Source: an uncultured Clostridium sp.
GTDB lineage: Bacteria > Bacillota > Clostridia > Lachnospirales > Lachnospiraceae
Direction of reading: 5' to 3'
DNA length: 14,166 nt
Assembly: GCA_900555045.1 (NCBI GenBank)
Contig: USJW01000122.1
Span: 1-14,166, forward strand
The position numbers and the translations under genes were made by a program. Position 1 is the first letter of the stretch. Each line of letters opens with the position of its first letter. Under the pieces are notes generated by a model. It ran no database searches. It was not told where the DNA came from and saw nothing but the letters and a program-made list of their open reading frames with translations. This document shows, piece after piece, positions 1 to 7,878 of this stretch.

Positions 1-72
1 TTTTTTTCAAGCAGAAGACGGCATACGAGATGACGTCAGTGACTGGAGTTCAGACGTGTGCTCTTCCGATCT
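1..72. other. Illumina P7/index/read-2 adapter contamination (not genomic)
   Basis: After seven T residues, positions 8-31 match the 24-base Illumina P7 flow-cell sequence (begins CAAGCAGAAGACGGCATACG). Positions 32-38 are a 7-base index-like stretch (GACGTCA). Positions 39-72 match the TruSeq read-2 primer site, ending GCTCTTCCGATCT. The match runs without interruption in library-molecule order, so this is an untrimmed adapter assembled onto the contig end. Genomic sequence begins at 73. Reading frames entering this region gain false residues: LFRS on the plus strand and a frame ending RSEEHTSELQS on the minus strand. Confidence 0.98.
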
Positions 73-81
73 GGAGGGAAA

Positions 82-1143
82 ATGAATAAAATAGCAAAAA
101 AGATCGCGCTTTCCGGCCTTGCATTGATCCTGATTGTCAATATTCTCGCCGCTGCACAGCGGCGGGACGGGAAGGGCGAGGAGATGCCGACAGCCGCTCA
201 GACGGATGTGATCAACACTCCGATGAAACGCGGGGACCAGATTATCCTTCGGCTGGCGAACAATCACGGGCCGACCTACCCAACCTCCGTCGCATGCGAC
301 TATTTTGCGGAACTGGTGGAGGAGCGAACCGACGGGCGGGTTCGGATTGTGAACTACCATTCGGCTCAGCTGGGCGATGAGAAATCCACTGTCACACAGG
401 TCATGTACGGAGGAATCGATCTGGCGCGGGTATCTACGGCGCTGCTGACGGACTATGACCCGGAGCTGATCGCTCTGCAGATGCCGTACCTGTATGAGAA
501 TTCCGATCACATGTGGAGCGTGCTGGGCAGCGAAATCGGAGATTCCTTTTTGGCCGGTATGGAGGCGATTGGAGTCGAGGGGCTGTGCTGGTATGATGCG
601 GGCGCGAGGAACTTCTACACGGCGTCCGGCCCGCTAAACTGCGTGGACGATTTGCAGGGGCTGCGGATAAGGGTGCAGGAGAGCGCATTTATGATGGATC
701 TGATCAGCGCGCTGGGCGCGGTTCCGGAACAGATCCCCTTTGACAAGGTGGGAATTGCCTTGAAGCGGGGGGAGGTTGACGGGGCGGAGAATAATTTTTC
801 CAGCTATGTCAGCACCATGCATTATCTGTATGCGAAGGATGTGATACTGGATGAACATGTCCGGATACCGGAGGTCATTATTATCAACAAGGCGGTATTT
901 AACAGCCTGGAGGAGCGGGACCGGGAAATTATCCGGCAGGCGGCGAGAGATTCCTCGGCCAGACAGCGGGAGCTTTGGGACGAGGAGGAGGCGCGCAACC
1001 GAAAGATGGTTCAGGCGGCGGGTGTTACAATCCGCGAGGTGCAGGACAAGAGCGCATTTATTGAAAAGGTGCAGCCGATTTACGAGACATATGGGGGGGA
1101 TTACGCGGAGATATTTGAAAAAATTAATGCGATGAAGAATTAA
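82..1143 (+). CDS. dctP: TRAP transporter solute-binding protein, DctP family
   Basis: This is the extracytoplasmic receptor of a tripartite TRAP transporter. The family captures organic acids, often sugar acids or dicarboxylates, and hands them to the DctQ/DctM membrane subunits. The 353 residues fit the family's usual length. Residues 8-25 form a hydrophobic signal or anchor. The body has typical DctP landmarks: GARNF (174-178), LQGLRIRV (191-198, whose Arg197 would bind the ligand carboxylate) and RGEVDGAENN (229-238). ATG 82 is chosen because GGAGGG (73-78) precedes it; the frame extends to a GTG at 58, but those codons are adapter. The Shine-Dalgarno spacing is short, about four bases. 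There is no lipobox cysteine in the first 60 residues, which is odd for a Gram-positive receptor. DctQ/DctM are not in the window. The next gene starts 32 bases downstream, so the two are probably co-transcribed. The family is certain; the ligand is unknown. Confidence 0.93.
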   Translation: MNKIAKKIALSGLALILIVNILAAAQRRDGKGEEMPTAAQTDVINTPMKRGDQIILRLANNHGPTYPTSVACDYFAELVEERTDGRVRIVNYHSAQLGDEKSTVTQVMYGGIDLARVSTALLTDYDPELIALQMPYLYENSDHMWSVLGSEIGDSFLAGMEAIGVEGLCWYDAGARNFYTASGPLNCVDDLQGLRIRVQESAFMMDLISALGAVPEQIPFDKVGIALKRGEVDGAENNFSSYVSTMHYLYAKDVILDEHVRIPEVIIINKAVFNSLEERDREIIRQAARDSSARQRELWDEEEARNRKMVQAAGVTIREVQDKSAFIEKVQPIYETYGGDYAEIFEKINAMKN

Positions 1144-1175
1144 GAGAGCATGTAGTCAGGAATGGGGGAAATGCA

Positions 1176-4100
1176 ATGAAACGAAAAAATTTGGGCAAGC
1201 GGAGTTTGAAAATTCTTTCGCTGGCGCTGGCGGTATCCACATTTTCAGCGCCGTCCGCGTTCGCGGGCAGCTGGCGGCAGATGGGAAATACCTGGAAGAT
1301 GCAGCAGGAAAACGGTGAATTTATCCGCGGTCAGTGGTATCGGGATACCGACGGCAAGTGGTATTACTTCGACGAGAATGGGAACATGAAAATCGGCTGG
1401 CACCGCGATCTGGACGGAAAGTGGTACTACATGGATCTCTCCGGGGCGATGGTGGCCAACGCGTGGCTTAAGGGAGCGGACCAAAAGTGGTACTACGTGG
1501 GTGAGAACGGAGCCATGGTGACCGGCAGATGGACACCGGATGGCTACTGGGTCAATGCGGACGGCAGCTGGAATGAGGCCGTAGCGCCGGTAATTTTCAG
1601 CAAGAAGGCGACCACGTCCGGGGGAACTACAGGGGGTGGATCCCATAGCAGGCCGGACGGTAAGCCGGATGATAAACCGGACGATAAGCCAGATGATAAA
1701 CCGGATGACAAGCCGGACGATAAACCCGATGATAAGCCGGACGACAAGCCGGACGACAAACCGGATGATAAGCCGCTGGAGCAGGCGTTTAAGGCGGCCG
1801 CGAACGGCGCGGAGAATGTGGGCGCCGTCAGCGCGGACAGCATCGAATTTCTGACCGGGGAGACATACCGCTTTACTGTGGACACGGCAAATTCCCGGGA
1901 AGCCGGGCTGATGTCCACCGCGGTGAGCGCAGGGAGCTTAAAAGCCCAGCTTCTGGCAGGCATGCCAAAGGGCACAAAGCTCGAGATCACGGACGCCGCA
2001 GGCGCTTCGAAGGCGGCCAACGCCGCGGTGGAAGCGGGCGACCGGATCGCAGTGAGCGATGGGACCGATGAGAAGCAGTACACGGTTCAGATAAAAACAG
2101 CAGCGCTCAGAGGGACTCTGGAGGCGAACCGGACGGAGCTCACCGCCGGCGTGGGGACCGACCTGATTTTAAACTTCCATGCGGGCCAGAGAACACCGGA
2201 CGGCACGGTGGTGATCGATGTTCCGGCGGGAATCGCAGTGTCCATGGACAATACATATGTGAATGTGATCGGCAGAGGCGAAGTGCCCCTCGGCGATCTC
2301 TCCGAACAGTCCCCGGGAAGATGGGGCGGCGGCTATGATGTGAAGGTCGGAGAGGCGCAGATCGGGGAGTCGGACGAGGGCGGCGCCCGGATCCGGCTGA
2401 CCGGGCTGGATTTGAGGCCGGATAACGGCATCGACGTGCAGCTCAGGATTGAAGATGTGAGCGTGGATGCGCCGGGAAAATATGAGTTTAAGGCCTCCTA
2501 TCTGGTGACAGAGCCGGTGGCATGTGAGAGCCCGCTCACCAGCCTGGCGGTGGATGTGGTGGAGACAGTCAGCGGATTTGAGCGCGTTCTGGACAAGTCG
2601 CTGGTTTACAATGTGGATACCGACTATCAGGCGGCGGAGTTTTCATGGCCGGCGGCAGAGGGCGCAGATCAGATCAAGCTGCTTCATTCTACCGACAAGG
2701 GGGCCACATGGTCCGTGTACGGGACTCTGGACGGCGGCGCCGAGGAGGTCTCGGTGGAAGATCTGGAGCCGGATACGGAGCACTGGTTCCGCCTTGAGGT
2801 GGTGGGCGGCGCCAACGCGGGTTTGTCCAATATCTCTAAGCTTTACAGCGGCATGTACAATGTGCGGGTGGCCGGAGGCGCGCCCACGGACGGAAGCAAC
2901 GCTGCGGCGAGCATCGACGCGGCCATCGATTATATGAATTCGCTCGGCGGCGGAACCGTCCTGTTTGAGGGCGGGAAGTTCAGCACCACCACCGTGCACT
3001 TAAAGAGCAATGTGTACCTCTACATTGACCAGTCGGCGGAGCTCACGGCGATGAAGGGCTGTGATGCGCCGGAGGTGACCTGGTTTTCCGACCGGGACTA
3101 CAGGAGCGGCACCTCGCCCACCTCGAGCGGTCCCTACAAGGATCCGGACAACTGGCTTACCAAGCAGGATGTGGGACACACCTACTGGCAAAATGCAATG
3201 TTTTACGGCCAGCGTTTGGACAACATTAAGATTGTCGGCAACGGCCGGATCGCGGGCGACGGGAATCTCAATACCGGCGACGGCGTGATGAACAACAGCG
3301 CGGACAACCGGGCGGATAAGATGGTCGCCCTCAAGCTCTGCACCAATTTCGAGATCGGCGGACTCTCAAAGCCGAAGGATCTGTGGTACGAGGAGACGGA
3401 CGATCCAAACGGGGATGAGCCGTTTTATCTGGAAGCGGACGGAAGCCGCGATACGGACATCGACAACATGCTGCAGATCAGCCGGGCGGGACATTTTGTC
3501 CTTCTGGCCACCGGCGTGGACGGCGTCAGCACCCACGATGTGTACGCGGAGAAGGCCAACGGAGGCGTGCGCGACATCTTCGACTATATGGCGTGCAACG
3601 ATGTGACGGCATTCAATATTTACGCGGCGGGCGCTTCCGATGATATCGTGAAGCCGGGAAGCGACTGTTCTCTTGGATTCACGCGTCCGGCCAACAACTA
3701 TCTGGTGCGCAATATTATCGGCGATACAAACTGCAACCTGTTCCAGATCGGCTCGGAGACGGCGGACGATATCCAGAATATCTGTGTGGACAATATCTAT
3801 GTTTTGGCGTCCAACAAGGCGGGATTTTCCATCTCCACCAACGACGGCGGCCATGTGAAGGATATCCACCTCAACTGCGGCGGCACGGTGGGCGAGTGTA
3901 AATACGGGGTGGAGCACGAGGGCCTTGACATGGGCTACCGGCCGCAGGTCACTCATCCGTTCCGGTCTGAGATGCGCCGCACGCGGGCTCCGTTCTTCCT
4001 GTCCATCTCCAACCGCGGCCGAATCATGGGCGGCGAGGCGGTCCGGACAAAGTTTACGGATCCCAACGGAACCGAGCGGGACGAGCTTTTAAGCACCAAC

Positions 4101-7100
4101 GTGAACATCGGATATGTGGAGAATGTCTACATTAACAATGTGAATGTGGAGGAGGTATACGGGGGAAGTCAGTATAAGGGGACCAGATGGAACCCCTACA
4201 GCGGGCAAAACAAGGCGACTCCCATAATCGCCGGATACCGCGTGCCGGACGGAGTGGGAATCACGCTTCCGGACGGGCGCGACGTGGGCTATCTGGAGAA
4301 CGTTGAATTTAACGATGTGGATGTTCTGGTCAAGGGCACAAACCCGGTTTCGGATGCGGAGAATTCGCCGAAGGAGATGGGCGTGGGCCAGTACAACGTG
4401 GGCGATCTGGCAGGGGACGCGAGAGGATCCATGCTCCCGGCGTACGGCTTCTGGGCGCGCCATGTGAAGAACTTTAACATGAACAACTGCACGGTCAATT
4501 TTGAGGAAAATGACGACAGGTACGCGATTGTGCTGGACGATGTGGAAGGCGCAAAGCTGGAACAGGTCACCATGGTTCAACCGCAGAATAACCGGAACCT
4601 GTTAAAGCTTCTGAACTGTAAGGATATCACGGTGACGGGCAGTGTGTACCGCGAGGGCACAATGGACGGCGCCATGCATGATATGCCGGAGATTGACCAG
4701 GCGACTGTGGAGGGAAAGCAGACATACCCGTACGGAGTCAGCGATTCTGCTTCCGTGATAAAGAATGAGAGCGCGGAGAAAAATGTGGTTGTCTCCGTGA
4801 CAGAGGAACCGTTAGAAATCCAGGTTGTGTTCGGCGCGGAGGTGGAGGCGCTCAAGGATTCTGTCACCTCGTCGGACGGATCCTTACAGAAGTATCAGGT
4901 GCTGCGCGCCGGGGAAGAGATTGCCACCGGCAAGGTGCAGACGGAGGATGTCTTAAAAGTGCAGTCCGAGAGCCTGGTGAACACGGCGGAATACCGGATC
5001 GTGACGGCAAACAGCAATACCGTGGAAATTCAGGCAATGGCGGAGGATGGCTGCGTCATGGCGGTCGACAACGCGGGAAAGACGGTGCATGCGCTGACCG
5101 ACACGACCGTTGAGGAGCTTACCCTGGCAATTCAGTCCACGGACGGCTCCGAGCAGCACTATGAGGTGGTTGGCAAGGAAGCGGGCGATCTGTTGGCGAG
5201 CGGAGATACACTGAAGGTCACGGCTGCCGACGGAGTGAGCACGGAGGAGTATGAGGTGCTCGTGAGTCAGGATATCCGAATCCGCATCGCGCAGGACACC
5301 TATTTTGTGCAGGGCATCAACGCCCAGAAGCTCACAGTCACAGCGCTAAAGGGGACGACTCCCAAGCAGCTTAAGGCGAGTCTGGCTCCCAGGCGCGAGG
5401 ACGTGGAGCTGGTATTTGAGGTGGCGGATGCCGACGGAGAAAAGAAAGAGAGCGGAGCAGTTGTGGACGGGGATGTGCTGACAGTCAGTCTGCTGGAGGA
5501 TGAATCCGTGTTCCAGACCTACCGGATCAACACGGCTGTGTACACGTCCTCCAGCACGAAGGCGGAGGGCGAGACCGCGGAATACAAGATGACCGGTGCC
5601 GGCATGACCACAAAGACCAACAACGACAGCGCGGCAAGCGCCGGGAAGAACCGCCAGTTTGAGAACTGTGTGGTGGGAGATTATGTGGAGTATATCATTC
5701 CGGATCTGCCGGCAGGAAACTACGAGATGACCTATGTGTACAAGACGGCCAACAACAACCGCCGCGGAATCATAGGGGCCAGCTTTAACGGAGTGCAGTT
5801 GAGCGGGGAGGCGGACGCCAATGACACAGTCGCCAACAAGTACATCCCGTTCAGCTATGGGACGGTGACGCAGGAACAGACCGGAGATGCGGTGGTGCGC
5901 CTGACGGTTGTGGATAAGGGGAGCGGCAGCTCGCCGTATAACTTCATTGTTGACTGCCTGGAATTTGCGGGCAACCCCAGCCCCAACACGAATCTGAAGG
6001 CGTCCGGCACGAAGATTGCATCCATCGACAACGATGAGCGGATCATTGTGATGAAGTCCAACGCGAAGGTTGAGGACGTGCTTCAGATCGAGGGCGCAGA
6101 CGGCTCCGATCAGGCGTATCAGGTGCTGCGCGGGGAGGATCCGCTGGACGAGGGATTGCTGGAGAGTGGGGATGTGCTGGAGGTTACGGCACAGAACGGT
6201 GAGAATACCGTCCGCTATACCATCGAAATTGATGACAGCCAGGTGTCCGCGGAGCTGGAGTTTGCCAATGCGCACTGGATCAGCGGAGCATTTTTCCTGG
6301 AGCCGGGCACGAGAGTGGATGAACTTGGCGGCCTGATCACGAGCGATCTGGACCTGGTGTTTGAGGTGACCTCCGACGGACAGGGGAAGGATGATGAGGC
6401 TCTGATCTGCGACGGGGATGTGATCCGGGTGATTGACACGGAATCCGGCGAGGCGATCCGCACCATCACGGCAGAGGTGTACACCGAAGCGCCGTTTGCG
6501 GAGTATGATTATGACAGCGCTAAGGCGAACCTTGCCGACTCGGTGGAGAGCGATGACAGCAGCTTAAAGGCCAGCAGTGACACAATCTTATCCACCGACA
6601 CAGCGCTGAGAGTGCCATATGTGCAGGGCGGAAAGAGCGGGTATGTGTCCCTTGACGTGGAAGTGCCGGTTGCGGGTAAATATAAGGCGGAGCTGGTGTA
6701 CAAGAGCGGCAGCCGTTCCGATCAGGTGAAAGCACTGATCATGTGCGGGGATCACACGACGGAAGCGGGCAATGTGGACGTTGCGACGAGCAGCGGAAGA
6801 CTGTGGCTCGCGGATATGGATGGAAGAAATACCAGCAAGAGCTACATTGAAACCACGATTGTGACTGGAGATTTTGAGGCGGGGACCAATACATTTAGAT
6901 TTGAAAACCAGAAGGACAAAGAGATGGTTTTGGTCGAGGTCAAGCTCACATTCCTGGAGGAAGCGGACGAAATCGCTGAAGAGGAGAATGAGGCGTTACT
7001 TCCGGATGTGGAGACCGAACCGAAGGAGGAGGAGACAGTGCCCGAGGAGGGTGAGAAACTGCCTGAGGAGGGAGAAGGCCAGCCCGAGGAGGGAGACGGT

Positions 7101-7439
7101 CAGCCCGAGGAAGGAGAAGGCCAGCCCGAGGAAGGAGAAGGCCAGCCCGAGGAGGGAGACGGTCAGCCCGAGGAAGGAGAAGGCCAGTCCGAGGAAGGAG
7201 AAGGCCAGCCCGAGGAAGGAGAAGGCCAGCCTGAGGAGGGAGAAGGCCAGCCTGAGAAAGAAGAGGGCCAGCCCGAGGAAGGAGAAGGCCAGCCCGAGGA
7301 GGGAGAAGGCCAGCCCGAGAAGGGAGAAGGCCAGCCCGAGGAGGGAGAAGGCCAGCCAGAGGAAGGAGAAGGCCAGCCCGAGGAGGGAGAAGGCCAATCT
7401 GAAGAGGAAAGCGGAAATCTGGAAGAAACTGGAGAATAA
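1176..7439 (+). CDS. Giant secreted cell-wall-bound protein with GH28-like beta-helix and carbohydrate-binding-like domains
   Basis: This is a 2087-residue surface mosaic. Residues 1-30 are a Sec signal (cut after AFA). Residues 31-134 are four or so choline-binding-type wall repeats (DGKWYYF and similar). Residues 163-200 are a KPDD spacer. Residues 201-465 are beta-sandwich/Ig-like, about 470-558 FnIII-like, and about 560-1190 a right-handed beta-helix resembling GH28 polygalacturonases. In the helix, VRDIFD (798-803) fits the NTDGID motif, SDDIVKPG (821-828) fits GDDxxxxKSG, and QIGSET (857-862) fits the IGS motif, giving three candidate catalytic Asp residues: D800, D822 and D823. The motif histidine is absent. 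Stalk repeats with a DGSxQxYxV motif lie near 1232, 1321 and 1640. Residues 1460-1600 and 1771-1929 look like CBM6/35-type sandwiches, followed by acidic heptads. There is no LPXTG motif, so anchoring is probably through the N-terminal repeats. GGGGGA (1164-1169) is the ribosome site. Substrate is inferred to be a uronate-containing glycan, unproven; a non-catalytic adhesin is the alternative. Confidence 0.88.
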   Translation: MKRKNLGKRSLKILSLALAVSTFSAPSAFAGSWRQMGNTWKMQQENGEFIRGQWYRDTDGKWYYFDENGNMKIGWHRDLDGKWYYMDLSGAMVANAWLKGADQKWYYVGENGAMVTGRWTPDGYWVNADGSWNEAVAPVIFSKKATTSGGTTGGGSHSRPDGKPDDKPDDKPDDKPDDKPDDKPDDKPDDKPDDKPDDKPLEQAFKAAANGAENVGAVSADSIEFLTGETYRFTVDTANSREAGLMSTAVSAGSLKAQLLAGMPKGTKLEITDAAGASKAANAAVEAGDRIAVSDGTDEKQYTVQIKTAALRGTLEANRTELTAGVGTDLILNFHAGQRTPDGTVVIDVPAGIAVSMDNTYVNVIGRGEVPLGDLSEQSPGRWGGGYDVKVGEAQIGESDEGGARIRLTGLDLRPDNGIDVQLRIEDVSVDAPGKYEFKASYLVTEPVACESPLTSLAVDVVETVSGFERVLDKSLVYNVDTDYQAAEFSWPAAEGADQIKLLHSTDKGATWSVYGTLDGGAEEVSVEDLEPDTEHWFRLEVVGGANAGLSNISKLYSGMYNVRVAGGAPTDGSNAAASIDAAIDYMNSLGGGTVLFEGGKFSTTTVHLKSNVYLYIDQSAELTAMKGCDAPEVTWFSDRDYRSGTSPTSSGPYKDPDNWLTKQDVGHTYWQNAMFYGQRLDNIKIVGNGRIAGDGNLNTGDGVMNNSADNRADKMVALKLCTNFEIGGLSKPKDLWYEETDDPNGDEPFYLEADGSRDTDIDNMLQISRAGHFVLLATGVDGVSTHDVYAEKANGGVRDIFDYMACNDVTAFNIYAAGASDDIVKPGSDCSLGFTRPANNYLVRNIIGDTNCNLFQIGSETADDIQNICVDNIYVLASNKAGFSISTNDGGHVKDIHLNCGGTVGECKYGVEHEGLDMGYRPQVTHPFRSEMRRTRAPFFLSISNRGRIMGGEAVRTKFTDPNGTERDELLSTNVNIGYVENVYINNVNVEEVYGGSQYKGTRWNPYSGQNKATPIIAGYRVPDGVGITLPDGRDVGYLENVEFNDVDVLVKGTNPVSDAENSPKEMGVGQYNVGDLAGDARGSMLPAYGFWARHVKNFNMNNCTVNFEENDDRYAIVLDDVEGAKLEQVTMVQPQNNRNLLKLLNCKDITVTGSVYREGTMDGAMHDMPEIDQATVEGKQTYPYGVSDSASVIKNESAEKNVVVSVTEEPLEIQVVFGAEVEALKDSVTSSDGSLQKYQVLRAGEEIATGKVQTEDVLKVQSESLVNTAEYRIVTANSNTVEIQAMAEDGCVMAVDNAGKTVHALTDTTVEELTLAIQSTDGSEQHYEVVGKEAGDLLASGDTLKVTAADGVSTEEYEVLVSQDIRIRIAQDTYFVQGINAQKLTVTALKGTTPKQLKASLAPRREDVELVFEVADADGEKKESGAVVDGDVLTVSLLEDESVFQTYRINTAVYTSSSTKAEGETAEYKMTGAGMTTKTNNDSAASAGKNRQFENCVVGDYVEYIIPDLPAGNYEMTYVYKTANNNRRGIIGASFNGVQLSGEADANDTVANKYIPFSYGTVTQEQTGDAVVRLTVVDKGSGSSPYNFIVDCLEFAGNPSPNTNLKASGTKIASIDNDERIIVMKSNAKVEDVLQIEGADGSDQAYQVLRGEDPLDEGLLESGDVLEVTAQNGENTVRYTIEIDDSQVSAELEFANAHWISGAFFLEPGTRVDELGGLITSDLDLVFEVTSDGQGKDDEALICDGDVIRVIDTESGEAIRTITAEVYTEAPFAEYDYDSAKANLADSVESDDSSLKASSDTILSTDTALRVPYVQGGKSGYVSLDVEVPVAGKYKAELVYKSGSRSDQVKALIMCGDHTTEAGNVDVATSSGRLWLADMDGRNTSKSYIETTIVTGDFEAGTNTFRFENQKDKEMVLVEVKLTFLEEADEIAEEENEALLPDVETEPKEEETVPEEGEKLPEEGEGQPEEGDGQPEEGEGQPEEGEGQPEEGDGQPEEGEGQSEEGEGQPEEGEGQPEEGEGQPEKEEGQPEEGEGQPEEGEGQPEKGEGQPEEGEGQPEEGEGQPEEGEGQSEEESGNLEETGE
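1662..1775 (+). repeat. In-frame 12-bp tandem repeat encoding (KPDD)9-KP
   Basis: Nine KPDD units plus a final KP (residues 163-200 of the giant secreted protein), with variable third codon positions. The sequence should form an extended, hydrophilic spacer between the wall-binding repeats and the rest of the protein. The 12-bp unit keeps frame when copy number changes. Confidence 0.95.
7041..7418 (+). repeat. 21-bp tandem repeat, 18 units, encoding PEEGEGQ heptads
   Basis: Eighteen consecutive heptads (residues 1956-2081) follow the consensus PEEGEGQ with variants PEEGDGQ, SEEGEGQ, PEKEEGQ and PEKGEGQ. The DNA unit is close to cccgaggagggagaaggcca plus g. The units are nearly identical at DNA level, so copy number may vary by slippage or be misassembled from short reads; gains or losses stay in frame. 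The product is a strongly acidic C-terminal tail with no sorting signal after it. Confidence 0.96.
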
Positions 7440-7507
7440 CAGGGCTTGAAGATGATCTGACCAGGCCTCACAGACGGCATACGGTGCCGTGACATTGAAT
7501 CAATTGA

Positions 7508-7556
7508 AAAAATCCGCAGCGGTGAATTCGAGAGAGCGCACCCTGCGGATTTTTGC
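7508..7556 (+). terminator. Rho-independent terminator after the giant secreted protein gene
   Basis: The arms AAAAATCCGCAG (7508-7519) and CTGCGGATTTTT (7543-7554) pair over 12 bases. The stem can extend past one unpaired C (7520) through GGTG (7521-7524) and CACC (7539-7542). The right arm ends in a T run. The hairpin begins 68 bases after the stop codon at 7439 and would end the receptor/secreted-protein transcript. A smaller hairpin, ACGGCA/TGCCGT (7474-7490), lies upstream without a T tract. Confidence 0.8.
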
Positions 7557-7643
7557 TGTACGCGATGAGCTGTTTGTGTGGCCCTCGAGGATATCTGCGC
7601 GTAATTTTGAAAAAAGCAGCCATACTATCCCTGAGGTGATAAA

Positions 7644-7796
7644 ATGGACAAGGACCAACAGGAGCGGCAGGCCCAAAAGCGCTCCAACGAGATGTTTAAC
7701 AGCATCACCGAGAAGGTGAAGCCGGAGAACCAGAACCAGACCCACAACTCCCGACGGGAGGGGATGGGACCGAACACAAAGAGGAGACCCAGCTAA
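7644..7796 (+). CDS. Small hydrophilic protein, 50 aa, unknown function
   Basis: ATG 7644 is preceded by a good ribosome site, GAGGTG (7633-7638). The frame runs 50 codons to TAA at 7794-7796, and a strong terminator begins at that stop codon. The product starts MDKDQQERQAQKR and ends GMGPNTKRRPS. It is rich in Gln, Asn, Lys and Arg, is basic and hydrophilic, and has no cysteine, signal peptide or membrane segment. The dense Shine-Dalgarno/ORF/terminator arrangement between a terminator and the pcrA promoter argues for a real single-gene unit. I do not recognise the family; the tail motif HNSRREGMGPNTKR is the most promising search handle. A nucleic-acid-binding or spore-associated small protein would fit the composition, but that is a guess. 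Confidence 0.72.
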   Translation: MDKDQQERQAQKRSNEMFNSITEKVKPENQNQTHNSRREGMGPNTKRRPS

Positions 7797-7820
7797 AGCA
7801 TCCATTTCGGATGCTTTTTT
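7796..7820 (+). terminator. Rho-independent terminator after the 50-aa gene
   Basis: AAGCATCC (7796-7803) pairs with GGATGCTT (7809-7816) around an ATTTC loop, and the T run continues to 7820. The hairpin starts at the last base of the 50-aa gene's stop codon and separates that gene from the pcrA promoter. Confidence 0.9.
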
Positions 7821-7830
7821 CTGCTTGTAG

Positions 7831-7859
7831 GTGACAAATTCCCGGAAATGTTATAAGAT
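7831..7859 (+). promoter_or_regulatory. Probable sigma-A promoter of pcrA
   Basis: GTGACA (7831-7836) is one base off the -35 consensus. After a 17-base spacer comes TAAGAT (7854-7859), four of six matches to TATAAT; TATAAG at 7852 is an overlapping alternative. It sits just after a terminator and about 80 bases before the pcrA start, leaving a structured leader. Confidence 0.55.
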
Positions 7860-7878
7860 AGACTTTGCAGCATTTCAG

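Noticed and set aside
58..81. Upstream GTG start extending the receptor by eight residues
   Set aside because: The codons from 58 to 72 are adapter sequence; the true start is ATG 82 after GGAGGG.
7..510. Long minus-strand reading frame over the receptor gene
   Set aside because: It is antisense to a clear DctP gene and its last residues (RSEEHTSELQS and onward) are adapter translation, so it is not a gene.
1662..1775. Short direct repeats suggesting a CRISPR array
   Set aside because: The units are contiguous 12-bp in-frame codons for KPDD with no spacers.
7041..7418. Open frames on both strands across the repeat block
   Set aside because: A 21-bp repeat without stop codons in a unit keeps several frames open automatically; codon use and domain continuity support only the plus-strand secreted protein frame.
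7472..7483. A 12-base match to the P7 adapter (AGACGGCATACG)
   Set aside because: The match stops after 12 bases and is part of a small palindrome in otherwise normal intergenic sequence, so it is most likely chance rather than a second adapter insertion.
7621..7627. CATACTA resembling a sporulation sigma-G -10 element ahead of the 50-aa gene
   Set aside because: No matching -35 at proper spacing, and the implied transcript would start inside the ribosome site.
7489..7719. Plus-strand 76-codon frame between the secreted protein and the 50-aa gene
   Set aside because: It runs through the terminator hairpin at 7508-7556, has no ribosome site and overlaps the better-supported 50-aa gene in another frame.
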